DNA of 64,000 nucleotides, taken from the NCBI GenBank assembly GCA_024398125.1, contig JAKSJO010000004.1:33340-97339 (forward strand), read 5' to 3'. The stretch's first letter is position 1. The number at the start of each line of letters is the position of its first letter. The DNA is from Bacteroidales bacterium. Its GTDB lineage: Bacteria; Bacteroidota; Bacteroidia; Bacteroidales; UBA932. This document shows, piece by piece, positions 40,218 to 49,464 of this stretch. The notes under the pieces are model-generated. The model was not told where the DNA came from, did not search any database, and was given only the letters and a program-made list of their open reading frames with translations. The translations under genes and the position numbers were made by a program.

Positions 40218-41155
40218 TAGATGTCCTTAGGGCCGGAGTTGCCCCAGGATGCTCTTTGGATGGATGGATCGCTGGCCTGTGCGTCGACGATCCTTTTCTG
40301 TCCCTTCATGACATTGCTCTCAAGGAAATGCATCTCTTCATTGATGTTCTGGAGCATGCTGTTGCATACCTCGTGGGCAATATTCTGGAAGTGGTAGAAA
40401 CTGTAGTTGTACCCTTTCTTCGCATAGAGTTTGGCAAGCCATGACGCGCCTGCGAAATGCTTGCTGAAGAATCGTATCTGCTTGTAGGTTACAAGTCTGT
40501 CGTCTTCGCCATGGAACATCAGGATAGGGCAAGGCTCTTTCTTGTAAGAGACCTTTCCGCTGCCTGAGTAGACAGCGCCCGAGAATGCCATGACGCCGGC
40601 GTATCTGAAGCCCTCGGGGAGGATTGAGGTGCTGCTGCCGCCGTTGCATATCTCATACTCGGCCTGCATTGATGTGATAGCTCCGGCTGAAGAGCCGCTT
40701 ATGACTATGTTCTCCGGGTCAACATCGAATTCCTCGGCGTTGCTGATAAGGAACGCAGTTGCGCTGTAGAGGTCCTCGACGGCCATGAGAATTGCCTTGT
40801 GAAGCTCGTTGGCCTGTCTCACGCCCATGGTTTTCGCATCCTTGAGTCCCAGTCTGTAGTCGATCGAGATGACGCGGTAGCCTCTGTCCGTCATGGCCTT
40901 GAACCATGGGGAATAATACGCGGCATCGCGCTGGCCTTCCTTGAATCCTCCTCCGAACACGAACATGACGGTAGGCTTTGTCTTTCCGTCGATGACGGTC
41001 TGGCTTCCGCGGGCGGGCTCGTACACGTCAAGATAGAGTTCCTGGCCGTCCTTTTCGGCGTACAGGTAAGAACCGGCAGGCTCTATGGCCTGGGCATTTG
41101 CAGTGAATGAAGCAGCTGCGATGATGGCAGCAAAAACGCTTAGTATTCTTTTCAT
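40214..41155 (-). CDS. Secreted alpha/beta-hydrolase (esterase-like)
   Basis: The product has 313 residues and a cleavable signal peptide (about 1-21, ANAQ). The fold is shown by the oxyanion FVFGGGFKEGQR, YRVISIDYRLG, the nucleophile Ser in VISGSSAGA, and an acid/His region with LMFHGEDDRLVTYKQ and the late NIAHEV. The BD-FAE/carboxylesterase-like layout suggests a periplasmic esterase, perhaps deacylating carbohydrate. There is no polysaccharide locus nearby to confirm this. Its ATG overlaps the clp stop by 4 bases, an unusual partner for a Clp ATPase. Confidence 0.87.
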   Translation of the reverse strand: MKRILSVFAAIIAAASFTANAQAIEPAGSYLYAEKDGQELYLDVYEPARGSQTVIDGKTKPTVMFVFGGGFKEGQRDAAYYSPWFKAMTDRGYRVISIDYRLGLKDAKTMGVRQANELHKAILMAVEDLYSATAFLISNAEEFDVDPENIVISGSSAGAITSMQAEYEICNGGSSTSILPEGFRYAGVMAFSGAVYSGSGKVSYKKEPCPILMFHGEDDRLVTYKQIRFFSKHFAGASWLAKLYAKKGYNYSFYHFQNIAHEVCNSMLQNINEEMHFLESNVMKGQKRIVDAQASDPSIQRASWGNSGPKDIY

Positions 41156-43473
41156 GGTCTGTTTCTTATTGTGACCTTTGTGTCGGTCTTGTCCTTATTC
41201 AGTCCTACGCACAGGACGGCACCGTCAATGATGCGTCCGGCAAGTCTTTCGCTTATGATAAGTTCAGATACGGGGTCTTCAACGTATCTTGTGATGGCTC
41301 TTTTGAGCGGGCGTGCACCGTAGACCGGGTCATATCCGGCGCCTGCCACAAATTCGCTAGCGGCGCGGCTGATGCTGAACCTGTAGCCGGCCTCTTCCAC
41401 ACGCTCCCTGAGTCCTTTGAGCTCGATGTCCAGTATCCTTTCCATGTCGCTCCTTTCAAGGCTGCGGAAATGCACCTTCTCATCGATGCGGTTGATGAAC
41501 TCAGGTGGGAATGCCTTGCGCAATGCCTTGTCGATGACGGCTTTGCGGTCGTTGGCCTTGTCTCTTCCAGCCGTTGCGAAACCCAGTCCGCTGCCGTATT
41601 CCTCCAGTTCGCGCGTTCCCACGTTCGAGGTCATGATCAGTATGGTGTTGCGGAAGCTTACAGTCCTTCCGTTGCTGTCCGTGAGACGTCCGTCGTCAAG
41701 TACCTGGAGCAGCAGGTTGAAAATGTCAGGATGGGCCTTTTCGATCTCGTCAAGAAGCACGACGCAGTACGGCTTGCGGCGGACCTTCTCGCTGAGCTGA
41801 CCTCCCTCCTCGAAACCGACATATCCCGGAGGAGCTCCGATAAGCCTGGTGGAGGTGAATTTCTCCGAGTACTCCGACATGTCGATGCGGACCATGCTGT
41901 CCTCGGAGTCGAACAGGAGTTCGGCCAGGCACTTTGCAAGTCTGGTCTTTCCGATGCCGGTCGAGCCCAGGAACAGGAATGAACCGATGGGACGGTTTGG
42001 GTCCTTCAGTCCTGCGCGTCCACGGCGTATGGCGCGTACTACGGTCTCGACGGCCTCGTCCTGGCCGATGACCATCTTCTTCAGCCTGTCTCCCATGTCC
42101 ATCAGCCTGTGGCTTTCGCTCTGGGCAACCTTGCTGACAGGAATGCCCGTGGTCTTCGAGATGACGCATGCGATGTCCTCCTCGTCGACTTCGGATGAGT
42201 CCCTGAGGTTGCGGGACAGGTTCAGGCGGACCATCGATCCGGCCTCGTCCATTGCGTCAATGGCCTTGTCCGGAAGCTCGCGGTCCGTCACGTATCTGTC
42301 GGTCAGGCGTGCGCAGGCCTCGATGGCTTCGCATGTGTATGTTATTCCATGGAACTTCTCGTAATGGCCCTGGAGCTGCTTGAGTATATCGATGGTCTCC
42401 TTGACGTCGGCGGGCTCGACGGTAACTTTCTGGAAACGTCTGTCAAGCGCTCCGTCCTTCTCGACAATCTTTGCGAACTCGCTGAGGGTGGTCGCGCCTA
42501 TGCACTGGACTTCGCCCCTTGCAAGCGCCGGTTTCAGCATGTTTGCGGCGTCCAGGCTTCCCTGTGCTCCGCCTGCGCCGACCATGGTGTGAAACTCGTC
42601 GATGAACAGTATGATGTCCGGATTGTTCTTGAGCTCGGTTATGATTCCCTTGAGACGCTTTTCGAAGTCTCCGCGGTATCTTGTACCGGCAACTACCGAG
42701 GCTATGTCCAGGGAAATCAGACGTTTGTCCTTCAGCGCAGGTGGTACATTGCCTGATGCAATCCTTATGGCCAAGCCTTCGGCGATGGCTGATTTGCCGA
42801 CACCCGGCTCTCCGATCAGCATGGCGCTGTTCTTCTTTCTGCGGCCAAGAATCTCTATGACGCGGCCTATTTCTGTATCGCGGCCTACGACGGGGTCGAG
42901 AATGCCTTCTCTCGCTGCTTTTGTAAGATCCATGCCGTATGAATCAACGCCTTCCACGGCTTCGGTGGCCTCCTGCGGCTTCTCCTCGGGGGCGGGATTA
43001 TCCTGATTCGGTTCAGGCATCGTGCGCTGGTCCAGCAGACCTAGCTTCTGCATCTCGGTGACTAGAATCGGGTAGGTGATGGACTTGGATGAAAGGAAAT
43101 CCTTTGCGAAACAGCCTTCAATCCTGATTATCGCCAGCAGGAGGTGTATTGCGCGGGTCTCGTCCTGGTGGAATCGTCCTGCCTCGAGTATGGACAGGTT
43201 GAGGGCATTCTGGGCAGCGCGTGAGAATACGATCTGGTCCATGTCCGAATAAGGAATGGATGCGTTCCGGAAGATATGTCCATCCAGATACTCCTTTGTT
43301 TCGGTCGCGTCTATGCCTAAGGCGCCAAGTATCCTGCAGGCATCGTTGTCTGCGTGGCGCAACAGACCGAGGAACAGGTGGTCCGCTCCGATCCCGTAGC
43401 TTCCGGTGCGCATTGCTTCTTCGCGCGAATAGTTGACGATGGCGTTCAGCTCATCGGAAATTTTCATCTTCAT
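41152..43473 (-). CDS. Clp protease ATP-binding subunit, ClpA/ClpC-type without a middle domain
   Basis: AAA+ unfoldase that feeds substrates to ClpP. The 773 residues comprise an N-domain (about 1-150; EEAMRTGSYGIGADHLFLGLL) and a first ATPase with Walker A GEPGVGKSAIAEGL and Walker B ILFIDEFHT. A second ATPase has STGIGKTRLAKCLAELL, GAPPGYVGFEEGGQLSE and LLDEIEKAHPDIFN. GSGLGFA provides the LGF ClpP-docking loop. Only about 15 residues join the two ATPases where ClpC carries its coiled-coil/UVR middle domain, so the layout is ClpA-like, while the second ATPase looks ClpC-like. ATG 43473 or 43467 could be the start. Confidence 0.9.
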   Translation of the reverse strand: MKMKISDELNAIVNYSREEAMRTGSYGIGADHLFLGLLRHADNDACRILGALGIDATETKEYLDGHIFRNASIPYSDMDQIVFSRAAQNALNLSILEAGRFHQDETRAIHLLLAIIRIEGCFAKDFLSSKSITYPILVTEMQKLGLLDQRTMPEPNQDNPAPEEKPQEATEAVEGVDSYGMDLTKAAREGILDPVVGRDTEIGRVIEILGRRKKNSAMLIGEPGVGKSAIAEGLAIRIASGNVPPALKDKRLISLDIASVVAGTRYRGDFEKRLKGIITELKNNPDIILFIDEFHTMVGAGGAQGSLDAANMLKPALARGEVQCIGATTLSEFAKIVEKDGALDRRFQKVTVEPADVKETIDILKQLQGHYEKFHGITYTCEAIEACARLTDRYVTDRELPDKAIDAMDEAGSMVRLNLSRNLRDSSEVDEEDIACVISKTTGIPVSKVAQSESHRLMDMGDRLKKMVIGQDEAVETVVRAIRRGRAGLKDPNRPIGSFLFLGSTGIGKTRLAKCLAELLFDSEDSMVRIDMSEYSEKFTSTRLIGAPPGYVGFEEGGQLSEKVRRKPYCVVLLDEIEKAHPDIFNLLLQVLDDGRLTDSNGRTVSFRNTILIMTSNVGTRELEEYGSGLGFATAGRDKANDRKAVIDKALRKAFPPEFINRIDEKVHFRSLERSDMERILDIELKGLRERVEEAGYRFSISRAASEFVAGAGYDPVYGARPLKRAITRYVEDPVSELIISERLAGRIIDGAVLCVGLNKDKTDTKVTIRNRP

Positions 43474-43501
43474 CCTGCCCAAAATAAGCGTTAAACTCTC
43501 A

Positions 43502-43509
43502 CAAATTTA
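43502..43509 (-). promoter_or_regulatory. Minus-strand -7 element (TAAATTTG) for the clp gene
   Basis: The plus strand reads CAAATTTA. It sits 12 bases from the oppositely directed -7 box of gyrA, making a compact divergent promoter. Confidence 0.55.
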
Positions 43510-43521
43510 ATAAAAAATGCG

Positions 43522-43529
43522 TAAATTTG
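43522..43529 (+). promoter_or_regulatory. Bacteroidetes -7 element (TAAATTTG) for gyrA
   Basis: An exact TAnnTTTG about 25 bases before ATG 43555. It makes the GTG at 43531 unlikely as start. Confidence 0.6.
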
Positions 43530-43554
43530 CGTGTTTATATATCAAAGGAAATTT

Positions 43555-46110
43555 ATGAGTGAGGAAATGAATAAAGTCCAGCCACACGGCATCATCGAGC
43601 CTGTCGAGATAGACAAGGAGATGAGGACCGCATACATCGACTATTCGATGTCGGTCATTGTCTCCCGTGCGCTTCCTGATGTCAGGGATGGTCTTAAACC
43701 TGTGCAGAGAAGAGTGCTCTACGGCATGTCGGAACTCGGACTGAGCGCAAGCAGCCAGACCCGTAAGTCCGCCAGAATAGTCGGAGACGTGCTCGGTAAG
43801 TACCATCCGCACGGAGATTCAAGTGTGTACGATGCCATGGCACGTCTCGCCCAGAACTGGAACCAGCGTTATCCACTCGTCTTCGGACAGGGTAACTTCG
43901 GTTCGATGGACGGAGACCCTGTGGCTGCAATGCGATATACAGAGGCTAAGCTTGAGAAGATTACCGGTGATGTCCTCGCCGATCTTGACAAGGATACCGT
44001 AGACTTCCAGCTTAACTTTGACGATACTACCGAGGAGCCAACCGTACTTCCAACCAAGGCTCCGCTCCTTCTTATCAACGGATCGTCCGGTATCGCCGTG
44101 GGTATGGCGACCAACATGGCTCCGCACAACCTCGGAGAGTGCTGCGATGCGATCTGTGCATACATCGACAATCCTGATATCGACGTTGAAGGTCTCATGG
44201 AACATATCAAGGGACCGGATTTCCCTACAGGAGGTATCGTTCAGGGACGTCAGGGCATCATCGATGCATTCACCACAGGCCGCGGCAAGGTTCAGGTCCG
44301 CGCAAAGACCGAGATCGAGATCGACGACAAGGGCCGCGAGACCATCGTCGTCACCGAGATCCCATACATGGTCAACAAGCGCGAGATGATCGAGCGCATC
44401 GGCCAGATGGTCGAGGAGAAGAAGCTCGATGGCATCACCTACATCAACGATGAATCTTCACGCGAAGGTGTGCGTGTAATCTTCAGGCTCAAGCAGGGCG
44501 CGAATTCAAACGTCGTTCTGAACACCCTGTTCAAATACACCGCCCTCCAGTCAAGCTTCGCATACAACAACGTCGCTCTCGTCGACGGCCGTCCGAGAAC
44601 CCTCTCCCTCAAGGAGATCATCGCCTGCTTCGTGGACTTCCGCCATCAGGTCATCGTCCGCAGGACCAAGTTCGACCTCGACAAGGCTCTCAAGCGCGCC
44701 CATATCCTCGAAGGCCTTCTCAAGGCCATCGATGTGATTGACGAGATCATCGCAATCATCAAGGCTTCAAAGAGTGTCGACGAAGCCAAGGATACGCTTT
44801 CTGCTACATTCGGTTTCTCTGAACTCCAGGCTGCCGCAATCGTCGAGATGCGTCTCCGTCAGCTCACCGGACTCGAAAAGGACAAGCTCCAGGCCGAGTA
44901 TGACGAGCTCGAGATCTTTATCGCACGCTGCCGCGAGATTCTTGGAAGCGAGGCGGAACAGCTCAAGATCATCAAGGAGGAGACCCAGGAGCTCAAGGCA
45001 CGCTACGCAGACGAGCGCCGCACCGAGATCTCTCTCAGCGCCGACGAGTTCAACCCTGAGGACTTCTACGCAGACGAGGATGTTGTCATCACCATCTCTC
45101 ATCTCGGATATATCAAGCGTACACCGCTTGCTGAGTTCCGTACCCAGGCAAGAGGCGGCGTAGGAGCCAAGGCCAGCGCTACCCGCGATGCCGACTTCAT
45201 CGAGCATATCTACGTCACCAACATGCACAGCACGCTGCTTCTGTTCACCCAGAACGGTCTCTGCTACAGGCTTAAGGTATACGAGATCCCTGAGGGCAAC
45301 AAGTCGTCGAAGGGACGCGCGATCCAGAATATCCTCTCTATCGAGCAGGGTGATGCCGTGAAGGCCTACGTTTCAGCGAAGTCGATCGAGGATCCAGAGT
45401 ACATCGCAAACAACTACGTCGTGCTCATCACCAAGCGAGGCATCATCAAGAAGACCACCCTCGAGGCATACTCGAACAAGCGCAGCCGCTCAAAGGGTAT
45501 CATTGCAATCACCATCCGCGAGGGAGACGAGCTTCTCGAGGCAATCCTTACCGATGGTAGCCACGAGATCATGGTTGCAGGCCGCAATGGCCGCTGTGTA
45601 CGCTTCGATGAGGCCCAGGCACGTGCTCTCGGCCGCAACGCATCCGGCGTCAAGGCAATCGATATCGAGGACGATGACGAGGTTGTAGGAATGATCTCCC
45701 TCGACCCTGCCGCAGAGGACGCTGCAACGCGCACAGTGATGGTTGTCAGCGAGAATGGCTACGGCAAGCGCTCGGATCCTGACGAGTATCGTCTGACCAG
45801 CCGCGGTGCCAAGGGAGTGAAGACAATCAACATCACCGACAAGACTGGCATGCTCGTTGCAATAAAGACTGTAACGGAGGAGAATGACCTTATGATCATC
45901 ACCCGTTCAGGCCTCACGATCCGTATGTCGGTAGCCGACATCAGGGAGGCGGGCAGAGCAACACAGGGCGTACGTCTGATCAACCTTCGCCAGGGCGATG
46001 CAATCGCAGCGGTTTCAGTCGTTGCAAAGGCGGAAGATGAAGAGACGACAGCTCCTGTTCAACAGCCGGAAGAGAATGCAGCTGTGCAGACAGAAAACAC
46101 TGAAGAATAA
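43555..46110 (+). CDS. gyrA: DNA gyrase subunit A
   Basis: Breaks and rejoins DNA while GyrB supplies ATP, introducing negative supercoils. The 851-residue product has the catalytic Tyr128 in [10 protein letters not shown] and the quinolone-determining region [15 protein letters not shown]. Ser89 and Asp93 there match the sensitive residues of E. coli (Ser83, Asp87). The C-terminal beta-pinwheel has the GyrA box QARGGVG and repeated blade motifs such as [19 protein letters not shown]. The presence of the box favours gyrase over topoisomerase IV. The protein ends in an acidic, Gln-rich tail. A TPR protein gene follows 21 bases later. Confidence 0.96.
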   Translation: MSEEMNKVQPHGIIEPVEIDKEMRTAYIDYSMSVIVSRALPDVRDGLKPVQRRVLYGMSELGLSASSQTRKSARIVGDVLGKYHPHGDSSVYDAMARLAQNWNQRYPLVFGQGNFGSMDGDPVAAMRYTEAKLEKITGDVLADLDKDTVDFQLNFDDTTEEPTVLPTKAPLLLINGSSGIAVGMATNMAPHNLGECCDAICAYIDNPDIDVEGLMEHIKGPDFPTGGIVQGRQGIIDAFTTGRGKVQVRAKTEIEIDDKGRETIVVTEIPYMVNKREMIERIGQMVEEKKLDGITYINDESSREGVRVIFRLKQGANSNVVLNTLFKYTALQSSFAYNNVALVDGRPRTLSLKEIIACFVDFRHQVIVRRTKFDLDKALKRAHILEGLLKAIDVIDEIIAIIKASKSVDEAKDTLSATFGFSELQAAAIVEMRLRQLTGLEKDKLQAEYDELEIFIARCREILGSEAEQLKIIKEETQELKARYADERRTEISLSADEFNPEDFYADEDVVITISHLGYIKRTPLAEFRTQARGGVGAKASATRDADFIEHIYVTNMHSTLLLFTQNGLCYRLKVYEIPEGNKSSKGRAIQNILSIEQGDAVKAYVSAKSIEDPEYIANNYVVLITKRGIIKKTTLEAYSNKRSRSKGIIAITIREGDELLEAILTDGSHEIMVAGRNGRCVRFDEAQARALGRNASGVKAIDIEDDDEVVGMISLDPAAEDAATRTVMVVSENGYGKRSDPDEYRLTSRGAKGVKTINITDKTGMLVAIKTVTEENDLMIITRSGLTIRMSVADIREAGRATQGVRLINLRQGDAIAAVSVVAKAEDEETTAPVQQPEENAAVQTENTEE

Positions 46111-46131
46111 TAATTGCTAACCATAAAAGTT

Positions 46132-47442
46132 ATGAAAAAAATCTTTTTAGCTTTGGCTATCCTCGCTTCAATGCAGGTTACCAATGCCCAGGTTAAATCC
46201 CTGGACGCTGCTAAGGCAGCTGTCGAGACTGCACAGGCTGCAGCTGACAATGCAAAGAAGGCAACCAAGGTTGCTACCTGGCTCAAGCTTGGCCAGACCT
46301 ACATGGACGCTTATGCAGCTCCTCAGGGCGCAGCATGGGTTGGCGCCAGCAAGGCAGAACTCGCTCTCGTGCTCCGTGGCCAGAGAGCCCTCTCTACCGA
46401 GACCGTGAACATCGCAGGCAAGGACTACGTTAAGGAGTCATACGCTACCTGTGACTACTATTATGACGGTGACGTTCTCGCAATGATCGACGTTACCAAG
46501 CCGGTTTACGCTGACGCTCTTGACAAGGCTCTCAATGCTTACAAGAAGGCTGCTGAGGTTGATGCAAAGGGTTCAAAGACCAAGGACATCACCGCAGCTA
46601 TCAAGAACATCGCAGAGAAGTACACCAATGACGCTTACAACCAGTACTCACTCGGTGACTACCTCGCAGCAAGCAAGCTCTTCGAGAAGTCAGTAGTGGC
46701 TTCAGGTACAGCACCTTATAGCGTGCTTGACACCAACGCTATCTACAATGCCGGTTTCACCGCTCACGCAGGTGGCGACTACAACAAGGCAAAGGAGCTC
46801 TTCCGCAAGTGTATCGACCTCGGCTACTATGCAAATGATGGTGACGCTTTCGCAAAGCTCGCTGACGTAATGACCCGTCTCGATGACCCTGAGGGTTCAA
46901 AGAATGTCCTCGAGGAGGGCTTCAAGGCATTCCCACAGAGCCAGAGCATCCTTATCGGTCTCATCAATTACTACCAGAAGAGCGGCAAGGATACCGAGCG
47001 TCTTTTCGAACTTATCGACGAGGCTAAGAAGAACGAGCCTAACAATGCATCTCTCTACTCTGTTGAGGGTAACATCCGCAAGCAGCTCGGCGACTTCGAC
47101 GGTGCACTCAAGGCATATCAGGATTGCGCTAAGGTTGATCCTAACTTCGACTTCGCATACATCGGCCAGGGTATCCTCTTCTACGACAAGGCAGTTGAGG
47201 TACAGGAGCAGGCTAACAACGAGTTTGATGACGCTAAGTACATGAAGCTCGTCGCTGATTTCGAGAAGTACCTCAAGGGCTGCATCGAGCCATTCGAGAA
47301 GGCTATCGAGGTTACCAAGGATGCTTCAAACAGAGCTGCTGTTGCTGAGTACCTCAAGAACGCTTGCTATCGTTTCCGTGAGGAGAGCGCAGACTTCGCT
47401 GCCAAGTACGAGAAGTACTCAAAGATGGCTGCAGGCGAGTAG
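46132..47442 (+). CDS. Secreted tetratricopeptide-repeat protein
   Basis: The product has 436 residues, a signal peptide (about 1-19, cut after TNA) and an all-helical body. Several TPR-like units are visible, for example YNQYSLGDYLAASKLFEKSV, GDYNKAKELFRKCIDLGYY and GDFDGALKAYQDCAKVDPNF. TPRs bind other proteins; a periplasmic or outer-membrane-associated scaffold is likely. The function is otherwise unknown. Codon use is very biased (highly expressed). It sits directly behind gyrA without a separate promoter and before a strong terminator. The upstream TTG at 46114 is rejected in favour of ATG 46132, which starts the signal peptide. Confidence 0.88.
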   Translation: MKKIFLALAILASMQVTNAQVKSLDAAKAAVETAQAAADNAKKATKVATWLKLGQTYMDAYAAPQGAAWVGASKAELALVLRGQRALSTETVNIAGKDYVKESYATCDYYYDGDVLAMIDVTKPVYADALDKALNAYKKAAEVDAKGSKTKDITAAIKNIAEKYTNDAYNQYSLGDYLAASKLFEKSVVASGTAPYSVLDTNAIYNAGFTAHAGGDYNKAKELFRKCIDLGYYANDGDAFAKLADVMTRLDDPEGSKNVLEEGFKAFPQSQSILIGLINYYQKSGKDTERLFELIDEAKKNEPNNASLYSVEGNIRKQLGDFDGALKAYQDCAKVDPNFDFAYIGQGILFYDKAVEVQEQANNEFDDAKYMKLVADFEKYLKGCIEPFEKAIEVTKDASNRAAVAEYLKNACYRFREESADFAAKYEKYSKMAAGE

Positions 47443-47463
47443 TCCGAAACCATCATAAATGAT

Positions 47464-47492
47464 AAAGGCGATCCATCAGGGTCGCCTTTTTT
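47464..47492 (+). terminator. Terminator after the TPR gene
   Basis: AAAGGCGATCC (47464-47474), loop ATCA, GGGTCGCC with T6 at 47487-47492. The stem is 10-11 pairs with one mismatch. Confidence 0.85.
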
Positions 47493-47529
47493 CGTATCGT
47501 TTTTTTATGAATAACTTTTGTTTTGCCGT

Positions 47530-48579
47530 CTATTCGCTGTCTGGAATCATGTTCTGGGAGTACTTGCGCCACTTCTCGATGAGGGCTGTCATGTCGTCGG
47601 GAAGAGGGGAGTCGAACTGTATCCACTTTCCTGTGCTTGGATGGACGAATCCAAGTGTCCTTGCATGGAGGGCCTGACGTGGACAGAGTGTAAAGCAGTT
47701 CTCGATGAACTGTCTGTACTTTGAATATATAGTTCCTTTGCGTATCTCTGCTCCGTCATAACGTTCATCATTGAAAAGAGGATGACCGATGTGGTTCATG
47801 TGGACGCGGATCTGGTGGGTACGGCCTGTTTCGAGCTTGCATTCAACGAGAGTCACGAATCCGAACCTTTCCAGAACCTTGTAATGGGTGACTGCGTGCT
47901 TGCCCTTTTCCGGGTCGTCGTACACGCGGAAGCGGAGCCTGTCGTTGGGATCGCGCCCTATGTTGCCTATGATTGTTCCTTCATCGTCTTTGAGGTTGCC
48001 CCAGACGATGGCGTTGTAGCGTCGGTCGATGCTGTGCTCGAAGAACTGGCGGGCAAGCTTGAACTGAGACTCGTCGTTCTTTGCGACAACGAGAAGTCCT
48101 GATGTATCCTTGTCGATTCTATGAACCAGGATGCCCATGCGCTCGTCTTCTGCCTCCGGACCCTGCGAGATTCCAAGATGAAATGAGAGCGCATTGATCA
48201 GGGTTCCTTCGAAATGGCCGTGACCGGGGTGCACAACCATGCCCGCATCCTTGTTTACCACAAGAACGTCATCGTCTTCGTATACGATGTTGAGCGGAAT
48301 GTCCTGGGGCAGGATTTCAAGGCCGCGGCGCCTGTATGGCATGACGAAGCGGATGACATCGTCCGGACGAACGATCAGGTTGGCTTTGGCTACCTTCTCA
48401 TTGACGCGTACGTATCCGTTCTTGATAGCTACCTGGATGCGGTGGCGGGATGTGTCTTCCAGATGCGTGGCCATGTATTTGTCCAGTCGCATCGGGTTCT
48501 GTCCCTTGTCTATGTTGAGGCGGAAATGCTCGAATTCTCCCTGTTCCTCGTCGTCGATCAGCAGCTCTTCGTCAATCAT
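47530..48579 (-). CDS. Ribosomal large-subunit pseudouridine synthase (RluD family)
   Basis: Isomerises uridines in 23S rRNA. The 349 residues carry an N-terminal S4 domain (about 25-85; MRLDKYMATHLEDTSRHRIQ) and the RluA-type catalytic core. The catalytic Asp lies in VHRIDKDTSGLLVVAK, and the core has RYNAIVWGNL and a late TGRTHQIRVHMNHIGHPL. RluD (U1911/1915/1917) rather than RluC is suggested by the S4 domain and length, but both have one. It overlaps the upstream PASTA gene by 4 bases. Confidence 0.92.
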   Translation of the reverse strand: MIDEELLIDDEEQGEFEHFRLNIDKGQNPMRLDKYMATHLEDTSRHRIQVAIKNGYVRVNEKVAKANLIVRPDDVIRFVMPYRRRGLEILPQDIPLNIVYEDDDVLVVNKDAGMVVHPGHGHFEGTLINALSFHLGISQGPEAEDERMGILVHRIDKDTSGLLVVAKNDESQFKLARQFFEHSIDRRYNAIVWGNLKDDEGTIIGNIGRDPNDRLRFRVYDDPEKGKHAVTHYKVLERFGFVTLVECKLETGRTHQIRVHMNHIGHPLFNDERYDGAEIRKGTIYSKYRQFIENCFTLCPRQALHARTLGFVHPSTGKWIQFDSPLPDDMTALIEKWRKYSQNMIPDSE

Positions 48580-49361
48580 TCCTGGTTGTCTTCAAGTGAG
48601 AGATAGAGGGTGACCTCCGAGCCCATGATGATAGGTGCCTGAGATGCCTCTGGTGTCTGTCTTGTCACGACTGCATCAAGGGAGTCGCTGTATGTCCTGA
48701 TGTTCTTGTCGAATACACAGCGGCGGATATTGAGGGAGTGGCTGTGGATTGCGTCTGTCGCTCTGACATATTTCATTCCAACCACCTTAGGGACGTTTGT
48801 GAAGCCGGTCTGCTCGTCAAGTCCTACTATCAGGTCAACCGCAGAACCGCTTTCTATGCTGGTTCCAGGCTCGATGGCGCGTCCACGGTACTGCTGACCA
48901 AGGACGTTGTTGGTTGCCATGTCTTCCTTGTAGATGAGCTTTCCGATGGTGAGGCCTTTCGAGTTGAGATCTGCCTGAGCCTGACGGAGTGAATAGCCGA
49001 CGAGATTGGGCATGCTGACCTTCTTTGCGTTGAATGCGTTGATCGTGAGCATTACGCGGCGACCTTTCTTGACTTCTGAACCGGCAGCAGGATTCTGTCT
49101 GTAGACTGCACCTTTCTGCATCCTGCGAACGAATACCGAGTCGGTAACTTCTATGCGGATACCGGCCTCCCTGGCCATGAGGTCGGCCTGCTGGACGCTT
49201 ACATTGGCCATGTCAGGAACTATGATGGTCTTGCCGTGACGGGTGAAAAAAGAAAGGAACAGCATAGCTGCAAATGCAATTACGGCGAAGAATACCACTG
49301 CTCCCGCTATGTTCTTTAAAAGCCACTTTCCAGTGCTGCTTTCAGTATTGTTTTCTGCCAT
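48576..49361 (-). CDS. Membrane-anchored PASTA-domain protein
   Basis: The product has 261 residues. A short cytoplasmic tail and one membrane helix (about 18-42) are followed by three PASTA domains in the periplasm (about 48-115, 118-185, 188-258). They are recognised by VPDMANVSVQQADLMAREAG, MPNLVGYSLRQAQADLNSKG and VPKVVGMKYVRATDAIHSHS. PASTA domains usually bind peptidoglycan or beta-lactams and are fused to kinases or PBPs; here there is neither. The start at 49361 gives the membrane topology. The gene is coupled to rluD. Confidence 0.9.
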   Translation of the reverse strand: MAENNTESSTGKWLLKNIAGAVVFFAVIAFAAMLFLSFFTRHGKTIIVPDMANVSVQQADLMAREAGIRIEVTDSVFVRRMQKGAVYRQNPAAGSEVKKGRRVMLTINAFNAKKVSMPNLVGYSLRQAQADLNSKGLTIGKLIYKEDMATNNVLGQQYRGRAIEPGTSIESGSAVDLIVGLDEQTGFTNVPKVVGMKYVRATDAIHSHSLNIRRCVFDKNIRTYSDSLDAVVTRQTPEASQAPIIMGSEVTLYLSLEDNQE

Positions 49362-49407
49362 TTTTCCGATAATTATGCGCAGTCCTATACGTGCGCGATA
49401 CAACTTG

Positions 49408-49415
49408 CAAAGTTA
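49408..49415 (-). promoter_or_regulatory. Minus-strand -7 element (TAACTTTG) for the PASTA-rluD operon
   Basis: The plus strand reads CAAAGTTA, 47 bases before ATG 49361. It also rules out the in-frame start at 49403. Confidence 0.55.
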
Positions 49416-49436
49416 GACATTATTTTATTTATTCAC

Positions 49437-49444
49437 TACCTTTG
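49437..49444 (+). promoter_or_regulatory. Bacteroidetes -7 element (TACCTTTG) for lnt
   Basis: An exact TAnnTTTG, 20 bases before ATG 49465. The -33 region is weak. Confidence 0.55.
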
Positions 49445-49464
49445 TGGTCCTAGGTTAGATACTT

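Noticed and set aside
43555-46110. Topoisomerase IV subunit (ParC) or a quinolone-resistant gyrase
   Set aside because: A GyrA box is present and the residues equivalent to Ser83 and Asp87 are the sensitive ones.
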